From Mugil cephalus (Eukaryota > Chordata > Actinopteri > Mugiliformes > Mugilidae): DNA of 64,000 nucleotides. Each line of letters opens with the position of its first letter. Position 1 is the stretch's first letter. This document shows, in pieces, positions 35,801 to 46,245 of the stretch. The notes under the pieces are model-generated. The model saw nothing but the letters and a program-made list of their open reading frames with translations. It did no database searches and was not told where the DNA came from. The stretch spans positions 25,888,001-25,952,000 of the forward strand of contig NC_061773.1 in assembly GCF_022458985.1 (NCBI RefSeq), read 5' to 3'. The position numbers and the translations under genes are program-made.

Positions 35801-38800
35801 TATAATTTGTGCGTTCCTTCTCTAGGGGGTCTGAGTATTCTGGAGACCGAACGGAAACTGGTGTCCTCTGAAGTTTGGACCAAGCTGAGGGAATACTTCC
35901 CCAAAGCTCCTGAATTTACCCAAAACAAAGAACCCTGTCAGCAGTGCCTGGTGAATGGACTCACATACCATTTTAGGGCTGCAACACAACTGTTTACACA
36001 CTAGATTAAATTATTTTGAAAATTATAAAAGTGGAATTGTGCACAGTGTAGATTTTTCTTGGTACAAATGGTTTTAGTGACATGAGATGGACTAGTTTGT
36101 AGTAGCAGCTTAATAAAGTTTGCCCTGTTTCATGTTTGTTTGTCCTCAGTGTCAAACTAACCAAACTAATAGTTATTGTTGAGTAATGAATGAGAGCTTT
36201 AAGCAGTAATGGGTTACAGAAGTAGGAAGATGTGCCATTTATTTTGTTGTGAATTTAAAGCTTTTCTTTCTTGCGTGTTCAGACATTAGAGCAGGAGGAA
36301 AAGGACAACGAGGCCGTCAGTAAGATGATGGCGCTCGACCAGAAGAACCAGCTGCTCAACCTCTTCCATGAGAAGAACCGGCCAACGCTCACAAAGTGGC
36401 CTCAGGTAAACGCAGAAGAGATGCACCGACCTGTCGATCCTGTAACATTTCTACGTCGTTAATGTTACTGAAACTGAACATTAATCGTGAGGGTTCTTAC
36501 TTTAACTTACAGGAGAGATCTACTGTAGCTTTTATTTCATTCGTCACATTCCCAGTGGGTCAGAAGAAAATATGCTAGATACAGTTTTTGGTAGCGATGC
36601 CTTCACATTGTTTAACATGAGAAGAACTTGTGGCTACGATCTATTGGATTATTTCTTTGGGATGGCTACTCCAGTACCTTTATTCCTCCTGATGTCATCT
36701 ATTTTCTGAAGAGCACCATCCACTCATATAACCTGATGATGCTGTTCTTCAACTCGCAAACTTTCACTTTTTTCCTCCAGGCGTAAAAGTGGTATTTTTG
36801 GTAAAAGGTCTTGTATTTTTATATAGTGTTTTCGTCACCTTACCGTGTACATTAGAGACCGATATGGATTTTTTTCTGGCCGATACTGATTGCTGATACA
36901 AGCTACCAGTTTTCTGAGCTGATATTTGGAGCCAAAATTTCTTTTTCTCCCTCTATCATATGTGATGACAAAAATGACCAATATGATTTTTTTCCGGGCC
37001 GATACCGATTGGATGATGGCCAATACAGATGGCCGATACACATTTATTGAACTTAAAGAATATGTAACGCTTTTGGTGGAGGGGTAATGTATGGGCTGCA
37101 TGGGTGCACAGGGTCTCCGGTAAAATGCGTAAGATATTTATACCGTAGATATTTATTATTTGTTTCCTCTAGAGCCTCAGTTTGGTTGATGCATGGAAGA
37201 GGAGACACGTTGTCCATATTTATACAGTCTATGGTTTAAACAACTGTTCAAAAACACATCTTGTCATGTATAAGATTGTTCTCCGAACTGACTGATTGGC
37301 CCAAACTATGCTTTAATATAAAATGTTTCAATGATTCCACATAACAACAAATTTCTATGTTTCTGGCTCGTCCCCCAGGACACAGATGTACTTTACATAG
37401 TCCCTCTGTTTTTCGTGGAGGAGTGGAGAAAGTTCATCAGGTACGTTTGTTACAGTAAAAAAATGTGTATTAGTTTGATTGCAGGTAAAAACCTTTAATT
37501 TGAGGTCAAATAATTCTGTTTTTGTCCCGTGTATGTGACAGGAGGCCAACAAAATCCTCTCCGGTGTCGAACGTGGGCAACACTCTGCTGCTCTGTCCAC
37601 ATGGAGGCTTCATGTTCACCTACGACTCACTGATCAGTGGAGATGCACAACAGTGAGTTCTGCTTCTTTTCAACGTGCAGTTATGTCCGTCTGCTTGTGG
37701 TGTTGAATGCAAGACTATGTAGGTAGTTCATGAAGTCATTTAACTGCTTAAAGAATGCAGCATTTAGTTTACACCCATTTGAACTTGATCACTGGAACAG
37801 TGTGGAATTGTTACTAGAAATTCAAAAACCCTGAAAATACCACACTCGCCAGGTGTCGTAATTGCTTCAAAATCTCACAGGTTTTAACATTTGTGCAGCA
37901 GTTTGTTCACATCAGTTGAGTTTCCATGTTGCATGTTCTCCCTGTGTCTGCGTGGGTTTTCTCCGTTTTCTTCCAACCATCTAAAGACATGTTTGTTGGG
38001 TTCATTGGTAGGAATGGGTACCGATATAGCAACCAACAAACGGTAATAAACAGATCGTAAAGCAACACAGATTTCGGTGCCACTGAATTTCTAATTAGCT
38101 CTGTTACTGGCCGACGCTACATGTGACATGACATCGGTTTTTCACCTGCTTGGACTCCACTCGAGTACCTGCAATAAGTGGAAAGGAAAGTGCAAGGGAG
38201 GTAACACCTGGAATTTAATTGAACATTTGGCGATGCACTTTTAAAAGCGGAGACATGTAGCGTCTTTGATAGCCTGGAAAACCCAACGGCACTGCTTAAA
38301 TTATGATAATTATGATGCTTTGTTGTAAATTATATTGGTTAATTTATTTCTTAATTGTATTTATAGTATTTACATTAATATTCTGTCAACAAAATGCCTT
38401 AAAAACTAAAAAGGCACCGTTTTTGGTTTGTTTGGCACCGGTATTGGATAAAACCATAACAATTCCCATCTTTATTCATTGGTCCATGGTGTACCTCGCC
38501 TCTCAGTCAATGACAGCCGTCCCCATTGATGAATGAATGAATGAATGAATGAATGAATGAATGAATGTATTCTTATTGGAAAAAAATATTATTTTTAATG
38601 GCTGAATGTTGCAGGGAGCCAAAACATGACCCTAAACTGCTTCCTTTTACACAGATCCAAAGTATTCGACAAATCAAACTCAGTGCAGTAACAACTGTAC
38701 TATGGTCAAGTCAAAGATGTGCAGCTGTTACTAATATCTGGGCAGATTTAATATTTATTGAATGAGTCTTGTGGACACTGCTGGGATCTCATGTTGTGCC

Positions 38801-41800
38801 GTTTGTCTTGCACAGTATAGCTCTGCTCTGGCCCAATGAATGGGACGTTATCAGCAGACTCTTCATTGTGGACCAGGCCATCTCCATCCACTGCTTCGTA
38901 CAGACCACACAAAGTGGCTCCACCCCCCAGTACACCACTCAACCCGGTAGGAGTGTGACCGAAGGATGGTTTCTCTTGTTTTTTATTGATATATACCATA
39001 AATTACACTTGGGTTCGTATATGTTTCTCATTTTATCCAAAACATATTCAAGTTATATAATGAATGTAGCACTAACAGCTTCAGTTTTGGGTGTTTACAT
39101 GCAACTTTAAAGAAGGTCTAGAGGTAGGTTTTAAAACTAAGGCTCAGAAAGACGAGAAAGACCCACAAACAAACACAGTCTGAAGCAGTAAAGACCTAAA
39201 CGCCTGTTCTTTGGTGATGTCATTGACAGCCATTAGCTGCGAAGAATTAAAAGTGGACTTAGGATAAGACTGTACATAAAACTGGTGGTTTTCAATAATA
39301 TAGTCGGTGTGGGGGCCTTCCACGCTTGGGGCTCCTCCTGTTTGCCGATGGGGGGCGCCGTCCCTTAGGTCCCTTATGTCCCTTCGGCCTGGGTGGTTGG
39401 ACGTTCTGCACCTAAGTGTGGGACCCGCCTCTCTGCTCGGGTCGGGGCGACCTTTGGAGCGGCGCCCCTCATGGTTGCTTCTTTGGTAGGAAAAGTGCTG
39501 TATATAAGTAATAGTTTGATTGGTTGACTGATTATATATTTAATTAAACACATTCTTGCACCAAATGTTTATCCACCTAAAGCAGTTTTTTTTGTCCGTT
39601 TGCTCAGATCTTTGTTGGGAGTGCAGAGAGAGCTTCCTCTTCCAGCAGCAGAGGGATCTCAGAGAGTACACCCAAGCCACCGTTTACATCCGCAAAGTCG
39701 TCGAAGACCAGCGGGTACGCAGAGAAAAACTAAATAGAACAACAGATTGTAGGTAAATGAAGAATAATTAACATGTTGTTCTTTGCATAGATGATCAAGG
39801 AGGCGGCTCCAGAGATGAACGCCAGCAGCTCTGAGGCAGAGGAAGAACGGGAAGAGCACCCAAAGGTGGACGGAGAGAAAGATCCAGACTTCAATCAGGT
39901 AACTGCTCCAGTATTAAACCATCTAACAGACTTTAACTCATCTCAGGGTTCATTTAGAGTCAAATACAGATGCTCTGCTGCTCTCTACAGTATTAATACA
40001 GTATGACACTCATTGACAACAACACATTGTTTTCTTCATTTGTTTTTGTAGCTGTGTCACTACAGCTGTACAAAAACTGAGCACTGTCCCATAGACGATA
40101 CCAGCAGTAGATAGATAGATCCAGCCTCCTGGATCAGTTTGTTGATCCCACTGACGTCTTTTTGCTGGTTCTACTCCCCCAACAAACCACAGCAAAGAAC
40201 AGGGCACCCGCTACAACAGACTGGTTTAAAGACTCCAGTGATTCACTGCACATACTGAGCTCCCTCAGAAAGTAGAGTCTACTCAGGTCCTTCTTATCCA
40301 CAGCATCACTGTTGTCCCTCCAGTCCAGCCTGTTGTTATTGTCAGGTACTTGTAGTGGTCCACTACTTCCACCTCCAGGCCCTGGATGGTGATTGAAGGA
40401 GCTCAGCTGTTCCCTTCCTCTTTTGGTCTTGTCCACATTAAGCAGCAGGTGTGATTCCTTCCAGTCCTTCATCCTCGTCCTCCCGTCCAGTATTTATATA
40501 CCTTACAACTGTAGAGTCATCAGAAAACTTCTATAAGTGACTCTGAGCGTATAAGGTGAACAGGAACGGAGTCGACCTAAACAGAAGTAGCAGTACAGTC
40601 AGAAAGTCTTTATATCCGATCATTCTTGTTTGCACTTTTGTGGTGTTTAACTGTAAAATAAATAAATAAATAAAGCCATCATCCGCAGCTAATGATCACG
40701 TGCTTTCCTTCAGTCCCAGGATGGTGCGAAGCGACTAAAGTTGAGTGACAACAGTGCGGCATCGGGAGCTGCTGCTGCTGCTGCTGCTGCACCTGCTGCA
40801 CCTCCTCCTCCTCCTCCTCCTCCTCCTCCTTCGACCAATGTGACCAAGCTGGGTGGAATCCGGAGAAGCACCCGGCACAGAAAACTCCGGGGAGAGAAAG
40901 CACTCATTGTTTCAGCCAATCAGACGCTAAAGGAGCTGAAAATACAAGTGAGGGATTCATGGTTTGCTCAGCGCAGAGCTGCAGGTCAGGAAAGTGGGGG
41001 GGAAAGTTCACCACCAGGACACTAACTTTGCTGCGTCTGACTTTGCAGATTATGCACGCCTTCTCCGTGGCTCCATTCGACCAGAACCTCTCCATCGATG
41101 GGAAAAGTCTGACAGACGACTCGGCCACGCTGGGCAGTCTGGGTGTCATTCCAGAGAGCATCATCTGTCTAAAGGTAACACGACTTTAAATTCTTCGTGG
41201 CGCATGTTTTACACAGAAATACTAAAGCTGGGTTATGGTTAGGGGATAGCTAGGGATGTGTTTTTAGCCAGAAACCTAATATGGCCTGATGCTGCGTGGG
41301 CAGGACTTGTTAGAGTGGTTGTCATGGCAACACATCAGCAAACTTCCAGGCGTTGAGTTGGCGCAGAGCGCAAGAGCTGTGATTGGATTCTTTTGGATCA
41401 ATAACGAATCAGTAAAGTTCACTGAGGAGGTTTGGAAATACAGATGTTTGTAAGACTTCACTGAGAAGTTCCAGTCGCCATTGATGAAAGACATTAACCC
41501 ACTAACTGGTAAGAAATGACACAGCGCCATCTAGTGTTTGGGTGGAGTTCCTACAGAGCGAGACAGACTGAGGAGGTACGACTCATAATAACGTGGACAT
41601 TTACAGCTTGGAGATAAAAAAAATGTTAGATGAAATGAAGAAACAGAGACAATTATGGTTTAATTTATTTTGACATATTTATTCATATTTAAACATATTT
41701 AAACTACTATCAATCAATCAATCAATCTATGTCTGTAACGTCAATAGCAGCGCGACCAGCTACCGTAGTAACTGTCGTCTGCGTGCAACATTTTTTTTGT

Positions 41801-42869
41801 CATTCATAAAAAGATAAAATTGGGGACATTTTCGGGGACAGGTCATACAAAACAGGACTGTCCCCCAAAATTGGGGACGTTTGGTCACTCTAAAAAAAAA
41901 AAAACGTAAACACACCAACACGCCACCTTTTTTTTCTTATTCTGCCGCTTCATTTTTCTGACCTTTCCATCTTCACCACATCTCACAGTGACACCGTTGC
42001 AATTTTATTTATATAGCGTCAATAACAATACAAGTTCTCTGAAGACACTTCCACCAAGACACCACCAGAGCAGACTGAAAGTGATTTAACAGGAAGAAAC
42101 CTTTAGTATAAGCTCATATGGAAGGACCTATCTACCTAAGACCAGCCGGGTAGAAACATAGATCCATTTGATCCAAACCTCGTATTTCTTTGTTTCTTTA
42201 CAGGCTGATGAACCAATAGCAGATTATTCTGCGATGGATGATGCCTACCAGGGTAAGTCATTCTCACCTTTTTACTACAGCGTGACACACAGACTTTGAT
42301 TTTAAAACAAACAAACAAAACAGAAAAAGGCCTTTCTTATATGGAATGATCTACTTCTTCCACAGTGAGAATGCCTGAAGAAGGTTTCAAAGGTGAGCAT
42401 CCTTTTTTTTCTGGCATTTGTTGTCATTTATTTATTTTCTACATCTGGTAATTAGAAGCTCTTTATGATAACTAATAATTTTAGATATCTTCTTTTGCCC
42501 TTTTTATTTTTCTTTACATTCTTTATTCTGAATTCAGTCTAATTTTAGGTTTTTCCTATTTTTTACGCTTTTATTTTTACGCTTATTTAAGTGTCAAATT
42601 CCTTGTATGTACATTCATACTTGGCCAATAAAGCTGATTCTGATCCAGATAACCACTAACTAACTACTACTGTGATAAGTAACTACCTGAACTATCGGCA
42701 TGATCAGAGAAGGTTCAGAGCTGTAGGAAACTGATCGACACTCCACTTTTAGCATTTTATTGTTAAAACATAGTTTTGTGAACTGTATTATGGAAAGTGT
42801 CGTTAATCTACTCTAATTTAATCTGCTCTTTTCTGTCTCTTTTCAGGCACGGGGCTTCTTGGGCATTGA
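26842..42869 (+). CDS. usp48: Ubiquitin carboxyl-terminal hydrolase 48
   Basis: A nuclear cysteine protease that removes ubiquitin from proteins such as histone H2A and RelA. Exons: 26842-26975, 28003-28123, 28246-28387, 28959-29086, 29346-29470, 30364-30472, 30686-30819, 31440-31525, 31635-31814, 32778-32915, 33013-33162, 33419-33619, 34807-34918, 35012-35154, 35652-35726, 35826-35950, 36283-36405, 37379-37440, 37542-37652, 38816-38946, 39608-39714, 39791-39898, 40714-40947, 41049-41174, 42204-42252, 42366-42392, 42847-42869. All junctions keep frame, giving 1067 residues (human 1035). The USP domain has catalytic Cys 98 in GATCYVN, His 349 in SGHYIAHV and Asn 366 in WYKFND; zinc-type CNQC and CESC pairs lie between them. 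DUSP-type regions follow ([14 protein letters not shown]). The end is a ubiquitin-like domain closing with GTGLLGH. A poly-Ala/poly-Pro insert in exon 40714-40947 accounts for much of the extra length. Complete and apparently intact. Confidence 0.97.
27000..27912. repeat. Three-unit diverged repeat in usp48 intron 1
   Basis: Three units share two blocks. Block A reads like ATGCACAGTGCTTCTAAGTT (starts near 27004, 27217 and 27628). Block B starts with TTTCTGCAG or TTGCTGCAG, then CACTGT, ACATTGATCTGTATG and GGAGTGTGCCTAG (near 27091, 27514 and 27808). Unit lengths differ because of indels. Each block B start resembles a splice acceptor. No open frame is conserved, so this is probably an old local duplication. 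Confidence 0.65.
29930..30135. repeat. GATCGACCGATA-family relic in usp48 intron
   Basis: ACTGATATGGATTTTTTAGG then ACGATACCAATTTC at the left, and CTGATACCTGATGATACC at the right, resemble the better preserved members at 36845-37125 and 53325-53700. Non-coding. Confidence 0.4.
33947..34734. mobile_element. CATAGACTGTATA-family DNA element, usp48 intron
   Basis: The left end CACAGACTGTATAAATATAA is inverted at the right end (GTTTACATACAGTCCATGG). The left interior holds GAGCTCCCCCTGGTGG and CTCCGCCCCCTTCCATG, shared with copies at 48279-48593, 59212-59686 and 60520-61052. A LINE-like tail (CAAACTTTATTTATTCGTA) is nested near 34262. No transposase. Confidence 0.65.
36845..37232. repeat. GATCGA-type element and CATAGACTG right end
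   Basis: 36845-37125 has two GACCGATATGGATTTTTTTC or CCGATACCGATTGG-like units, the family also found at 22160-22470 and 53325-53700. 37190-37232 is a short right end (CCATATTTATACAGTCTATGG) of the family at 33947-34734. Both are in the usp48 intron before exon 37379. Confidence 0.5.
37919..38475. repeat. LINE tail and GGTACCGATA element in usp48 intron
   Basis: 37919-38012 reads CATGTTCTCCCTGTGTCTGC then GTGGGTTTTCTCCG, the LINE 3' segment also present inverted at 22030-22125. 38012-38475 begins GGAATGGGTACCGATA and ends with GGCACCGGTATTGG then ATTCCCATC, inverted-repeat-like termini of a separate small element. Confidence 0.5.
38527..38568. repeat. (GAAT)n microsatellite
   Basis: About ten perfect tetranucleotide units in the usp48 intron before exon 38816. 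Confidence 0.95.
39305..39490. repeat. GC-rich repeat patch in usp48 intron
   Basis: A strikingly GC-rich stretch (TGGGGGCCTTCCACGC to GCGGCGCCCCTCATGG) in otherwise AT-rich intron sequence. No splice-compatible exon was found. Sudden GC-rich patches of this kind occur inside some teleost transposons, so a repeat fragment is likely, but the family is not identified. Confidence 0.35.
40090..40490 (-). mobile_element. LINE reverse-transcriptase C-terminal fragment
   Basis: The minus strand encodes pieces typical of fish non-LTR retrotransposons: [14 protein letters not shown], then SRLYFLREL, then [17 protein letters not shown] and SKKTS, in broken frame. It is antisense to usp48, in the intron before exon 40714. 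A related fragment is on the + strand at 63470-63840. Dead copy. Confidence 0.7.
40768..40830 (+). repeat. Coding poly-Ala / poly-Pro tract in usp48
   Basis: A GCT repeat encodes eight alanines. After a short A/P mix, a CCT repeat encodes ten prolines. The tract lies between the acidic DPDFNQ region and the RRSTRHRK segment that leads into the ubiquitin-like domain. Human USP48 has no such tract at this place, from general knowledge. The near-perfect codon repeats look like recent microsatellite growth. Confidence 0.8.
42000..42165. repeat. LINE 3' tail in usp48 intron
   Basis: AATTTTATTTATATAGCGTCAATAACA, then ACACCACCAGAGCAG and GGAAGAAACCTTTAGTAT, is a fish LINE end. Related tails are at 57350-57440 and 62785-62965. 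Confidence 0.5.
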
Positions 42870-43195
42870 GGAAAACTGTCCTGTAGTTATGCTTGAATTG
42901 GATGGATGACAGATAAAAAGAAAAAAAAAGTTCTATTTGTCAAGTGTCCATATATAAATAAGTGCTTTATTTTATTTTTTGAGTAGCCTTTCTTTGATAA
43001 AACTGTGACTATGTTCCAAAGCGGCTGTTTTTCTCTACATAAGGTTAGCTGGCTTTGATATTTAAAGTTTCTAATTGTTCTGAAGGACTCTGTGGTTCTG
43101 CTTCAGCCTGACTAATAGAAACAAGGTGAAGTAGCTAAAAAGGATTTGTTGTACTCTGACGCTAGACTTCGAGAAAGCAACTTTGTTTTTAAATT
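42870..43195. other. usp48 3' untranslated region / intergenic
   Basis: Immediately after the usp48 stop. No AATAAA occurs within about 650 bases of the stop, so the transcript may run to 43529 or use a variant signal. No coding exon is supported. Confidence 0.5.
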
Positions 43196-43471
43196 ATGGC
43201 AGAAGATGAATTCAAGGCGACGTTCTTTCATTATGTGGAAGGTCGTGTTCTCAACTCGAAAGAGCTTTCAGGTTCGTTAAAAGAGGAATGCACGAGTAAG
43301 TGTTAAGTATTACAAGTATAACTGCTCTTAAATGTTTGAACATTTATTACCTCTACAGCAAATCTATATCCATATACTCCTTGTGGCATTTAGAGATCCA
43401 TAACTACAAAGTATGTATTGAGGCGGATTTCTGCAGGTTTCAGCAGTGCACAACTCGTACGTTGGAAGTGA
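43196..43471 (+). CDS. Unrecognised small two-exon frame (candidate)
   Basis: ATG at 43196 opens MAEDEFKATFFHYVEGRV. The frame runs to a strong donor, ACGA|GTAAGT at 43296. A good acceptor (ATTTCTGCAG, ending 43436) restores a frame that ends SAQLVRWK with TGA at 43469-43471, 44 residues in all. A second acceptor, TTTCAG ending 43443, would give another short frame. AATAAA follows at 43529-43534. I do not recognise the protein, and the unspliced frame also stops quickly (43304). It may instead be part of the usp48 3' untranslated region or a relic exon of another gene. Confidence 0.25.
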
Positions 43472-43528
43472 GAAACGGAAAGCAAGCAGTAATATATCCT
43501 GTTCTTTTCACTGTTATTTCTAATGGAC

Positions 43529-43534
43529 AATAAA
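43529..43534 (+). promoter_or_regulatory. Candidate polyadenylation signal
   Basis: A perfect AATAAA, 660 bases after the usp48 stop and 58 bases after the candidate small frame. It could serve either. Confidence 0.5.
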
Positions 43535-44312
43535 GTTATTTTCAAAGCACTCTCCTCACATGCTTAAATTTGGTAATGTTTACTTGTTAAGTAACTCGGT
43601 GGCCTGAGAATTATTTCATTCCCATGAAACCTTATGACGCACCTACATACCAATATGTTCTAGTTTCACTTTATCTCCATAGTTTATTCAGACAGTGGAA
43701 TAGAAACTGAAAAAAGAAACACAGCTACACTGAAATATCAAGATATCTGGGTCCTTGAAGTCCACATATATTTAGTATATTTAGAAAATGTAGTTTTACG
43801 CCTCGGTAAAGACATTACAGTCACCTCTAGTTAGACCTCTCGTTCTTTGTCCTTTAGTGGTTTTTCTCTGGATGAATTCATGGGGGGACAAGGGCATTTA
43901 AAACTCTGAAGATGAGACAGACATCCATAAAGATTTTATAGCGATCTAGATCAAGAATATTATACTTTTTAGGACATTAAAATAATGAAAGTGAAGGGGT
44001 TTCCTGTCTAAGATTTTATCAAGTATACTTGAGTATAAGTATAGACCATGTACTTGTAGTGTACTTGAAAGTATACTAACTTAATACTTCTGACAAAATT
44101 GGAACATTTTTATGTTTAAAAAAAGTTTCTTTACACACGATAATTATCATATTTTTTGATAATATCACCCTTTGTATGATCAATAATTCCAAAAAATCCC
44201 ATAATGTACAGTAATTTGACCCCTTTAATAGATGACTATTAGTAAACACAAACAGCGATTATTTAGAGGTAAAACTGAATTACAAGTTATAATATGTGGT
44301 GTATGTTTTTGT

Positions 44313-45208
44313 CAATGGATTTTCAGTTAAAAAAAAGGATATGAAAAAACAAAATGAGCAGTTCTTTGATTTTCATTTTTAAATTCAAAAATTTCTAGGC
44401 ATTTTTTCTTTATCAGGATCGAGAATGGAAAAACGGAACTTAAAAAAAACAGTATTTTCATTTTGTTTCTAAAGTTAAAATAAAATCGCCCGGTTTTTCA
44501 CATTTTTTCAACCGGAAGTTGTTGTTTTCAAAGTAAGAGCACGCATGAGGACGCTAACTGTGTTTGTGTGATTTCACTAGCTCAGGTAAAATGTCTTTGG
44601 AACCTCGCTCTGACGTGATTTTTGACGTGGGAAAACAAGGCTTGTCATCTGTATAAATCTCGGCGCGCATGTGAGAGAAACCCTAATTAACGTTATACGT
44701 AGTTATTTTTAGTTTTTACCTGAAACATGCGGCTTAGCTTTTCTGCAGCCATGTTCTCTTCACTCAGTGCGTTTACATGCACGTGAAAAAAAACGAATTA
44801 TTGCCTTACTCGTACTAATTCTAATTTCTGACTACAGCCATTTTATTGTTTCGAAAAACAACGTCCATGTTCATCATCTTCTCTTAGTTACACAGCGCCG
44901 TCCTTATAGGTGCTCTTACTTTGAAACTGACAACTTCCGGCCACACAATATTAAAAAACGGGCGTTTTTTTTTATTCCGTCTTCAAACGATTTTAGTTTT
45001 TGTTTTTAGACACAGAAAACTAGAAGCGGCGTTTTTTGTTTGTTTGTTTTTTGTTTTGTTTTGTTTTTTAGTTTTGTTAATCCATTCTAGACCCAGATAA
45101 AGAAAAAATGTCTTGAATTTCATTTTAATTTTTGAATTTTAAAATGAAATCAAACAACCGATCTTTTTTTTATTTAATAACCGTTTATGAACGGAACATT
45201 TAATTACG
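44313..45208 (-). mobile_element. Foldback element with long arms, copy 2
   Basis: The left arm starts CAATGGATTTTCAGTT and passes ACCGGAAGTTGTTGTTTTC. The right arm starts GTGCTCTTACTTTGAAAC and ends near GAACGGAACATTTAATTAC. The core is the reverse complement of the core at 4620-4925 (shared CTAGCTCAGG, CACGTCAAAAATCACG-type and GCTTAGTTTTTCTGCAGCC-type stretches), so the two copies lie in opposite orientation. A TTTACATGCACGTG unit is nested near 44770. It ends about 60 bases before the zbtb40 promoter motifs. Confidence 0.7.
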
Positions 45209-45264
45209 AAAACATGCACGAACCCAAAATAGTCGACTCCCAGAAAAGAGGCGAACTTCCCATC

Positions 45265-45400
45265 CACCCAACCGGAACTGGCCCCATTTGCTCGCCGTAG
45301 CGCCTGACGCCATTTTCAAAAGGACTAACCTTTATTGCACACGCCAGCGTTGTTCAGCAGAAACGTTTAAATAAAGAAACGGATCGTTTGAATTTTGAAG
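45265..45400 (+). promoter_or_regulatory. Candidate zbtb40 promoter and untranslated exon 1
   Basis: ACCGGAACT at 45271-45279 is an ETS site and GCCATTTT at 45309-45316 a YY1-type site, in a small GC-richer patch without TATA. A donor, GAAG|GTAACG, follows at 45400. It pairs with the acceptor CTTTCCTAG ending at 46209, 36 bases before the zbtb40 start codon. This fits an untranslated first exon. Confidence 0.5.
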
Positions 45401-45632
45401 GTAACGAGGTTTCATTGCGCTCCAAAAACGTGTTCCTGCGTCCGGATGCGTTTCACTGTGTTTACATCCTTAACTACAGCAGGAATGGAACGGATGCACG
45501 GATAATATTTAATGCTAGAGCTGTTTATATGAGAGGAAACCCTGTCAACATCAGTAACTTTAACCTGGATAAGATAATACAAGATATTTATCCCCGTGGA
45601 GAAATTGTGATGTTACAGCTGCAGGGAATAAC

Positions 45633-45690
<58 letters not shown>
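45633..45690. repeat. (AAT)n microsatellite
   Basis: About 18 AAT units in the presumed first intron of zbtb40. It creates a spurious poly-Ile reading frame. Confidence 0.95.
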
Positions 45691-45691
<1 letters not shown>

Positions 45692-46245
45692 GGCGACAGT
45701 ATGGTACAGAAAATATTAACATGTTGCATCAGCTTTAAGTAGTTAACCAAAAGCTGTAAAAAATAAACATAATATGATCCAATCGTCACAAGTAAAACAT
45801 AACTTTATCAAACAAAAATGATCTGAGATAAAAATGGGATTTCATCCCTTAAATTGTCGAAACAAATCAGAGACCAAACAACAAAAAATATTTAATTTCA
45901 CACACTTTTCAGAATTTCAGAATAGATCAAGGAACTAAAAAAAAAAAAGACTTCCTGGCTACGCACCACTTCTCTTAATTTCTTCTCTAAATTTCTTTTT
46001 GAAGAGGTGATAAGTAGATTGAATATACATAATGACTAACCTCTAATATGTAACATTGTAGCACATACCATGTTTTCATATATTCCACTTCAAATATTTA
46101 TTTATTTTAACTAATTCATACACTTCCAGAGCACAACACGTGTAAATTAAAAAAGTAAAACTTCCAATTACCATGACAGTTTCTCAAGTGACGTGATGTT
46201 CTTTCCTAGACAGAAGGACATTGTTCCTCCCGGCCATCAGACAGT

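Noticed and set aside
39307..39489. Possible extra usp48 exon in GC-rich patch
   Set aside because: usp48 joins cleanly from 38946 to 39608 in frame and matches the family there. The GC-rich patch has no suitable acceptor and donor pair.
45388..45738. 116-codon frame ending in poly-Ile
   Set aside because: The tail is translation of the AAT microsatellite and the frame crosses a likely donor at 45400. Better explained as zbtb40 exon 1 and intron 1.
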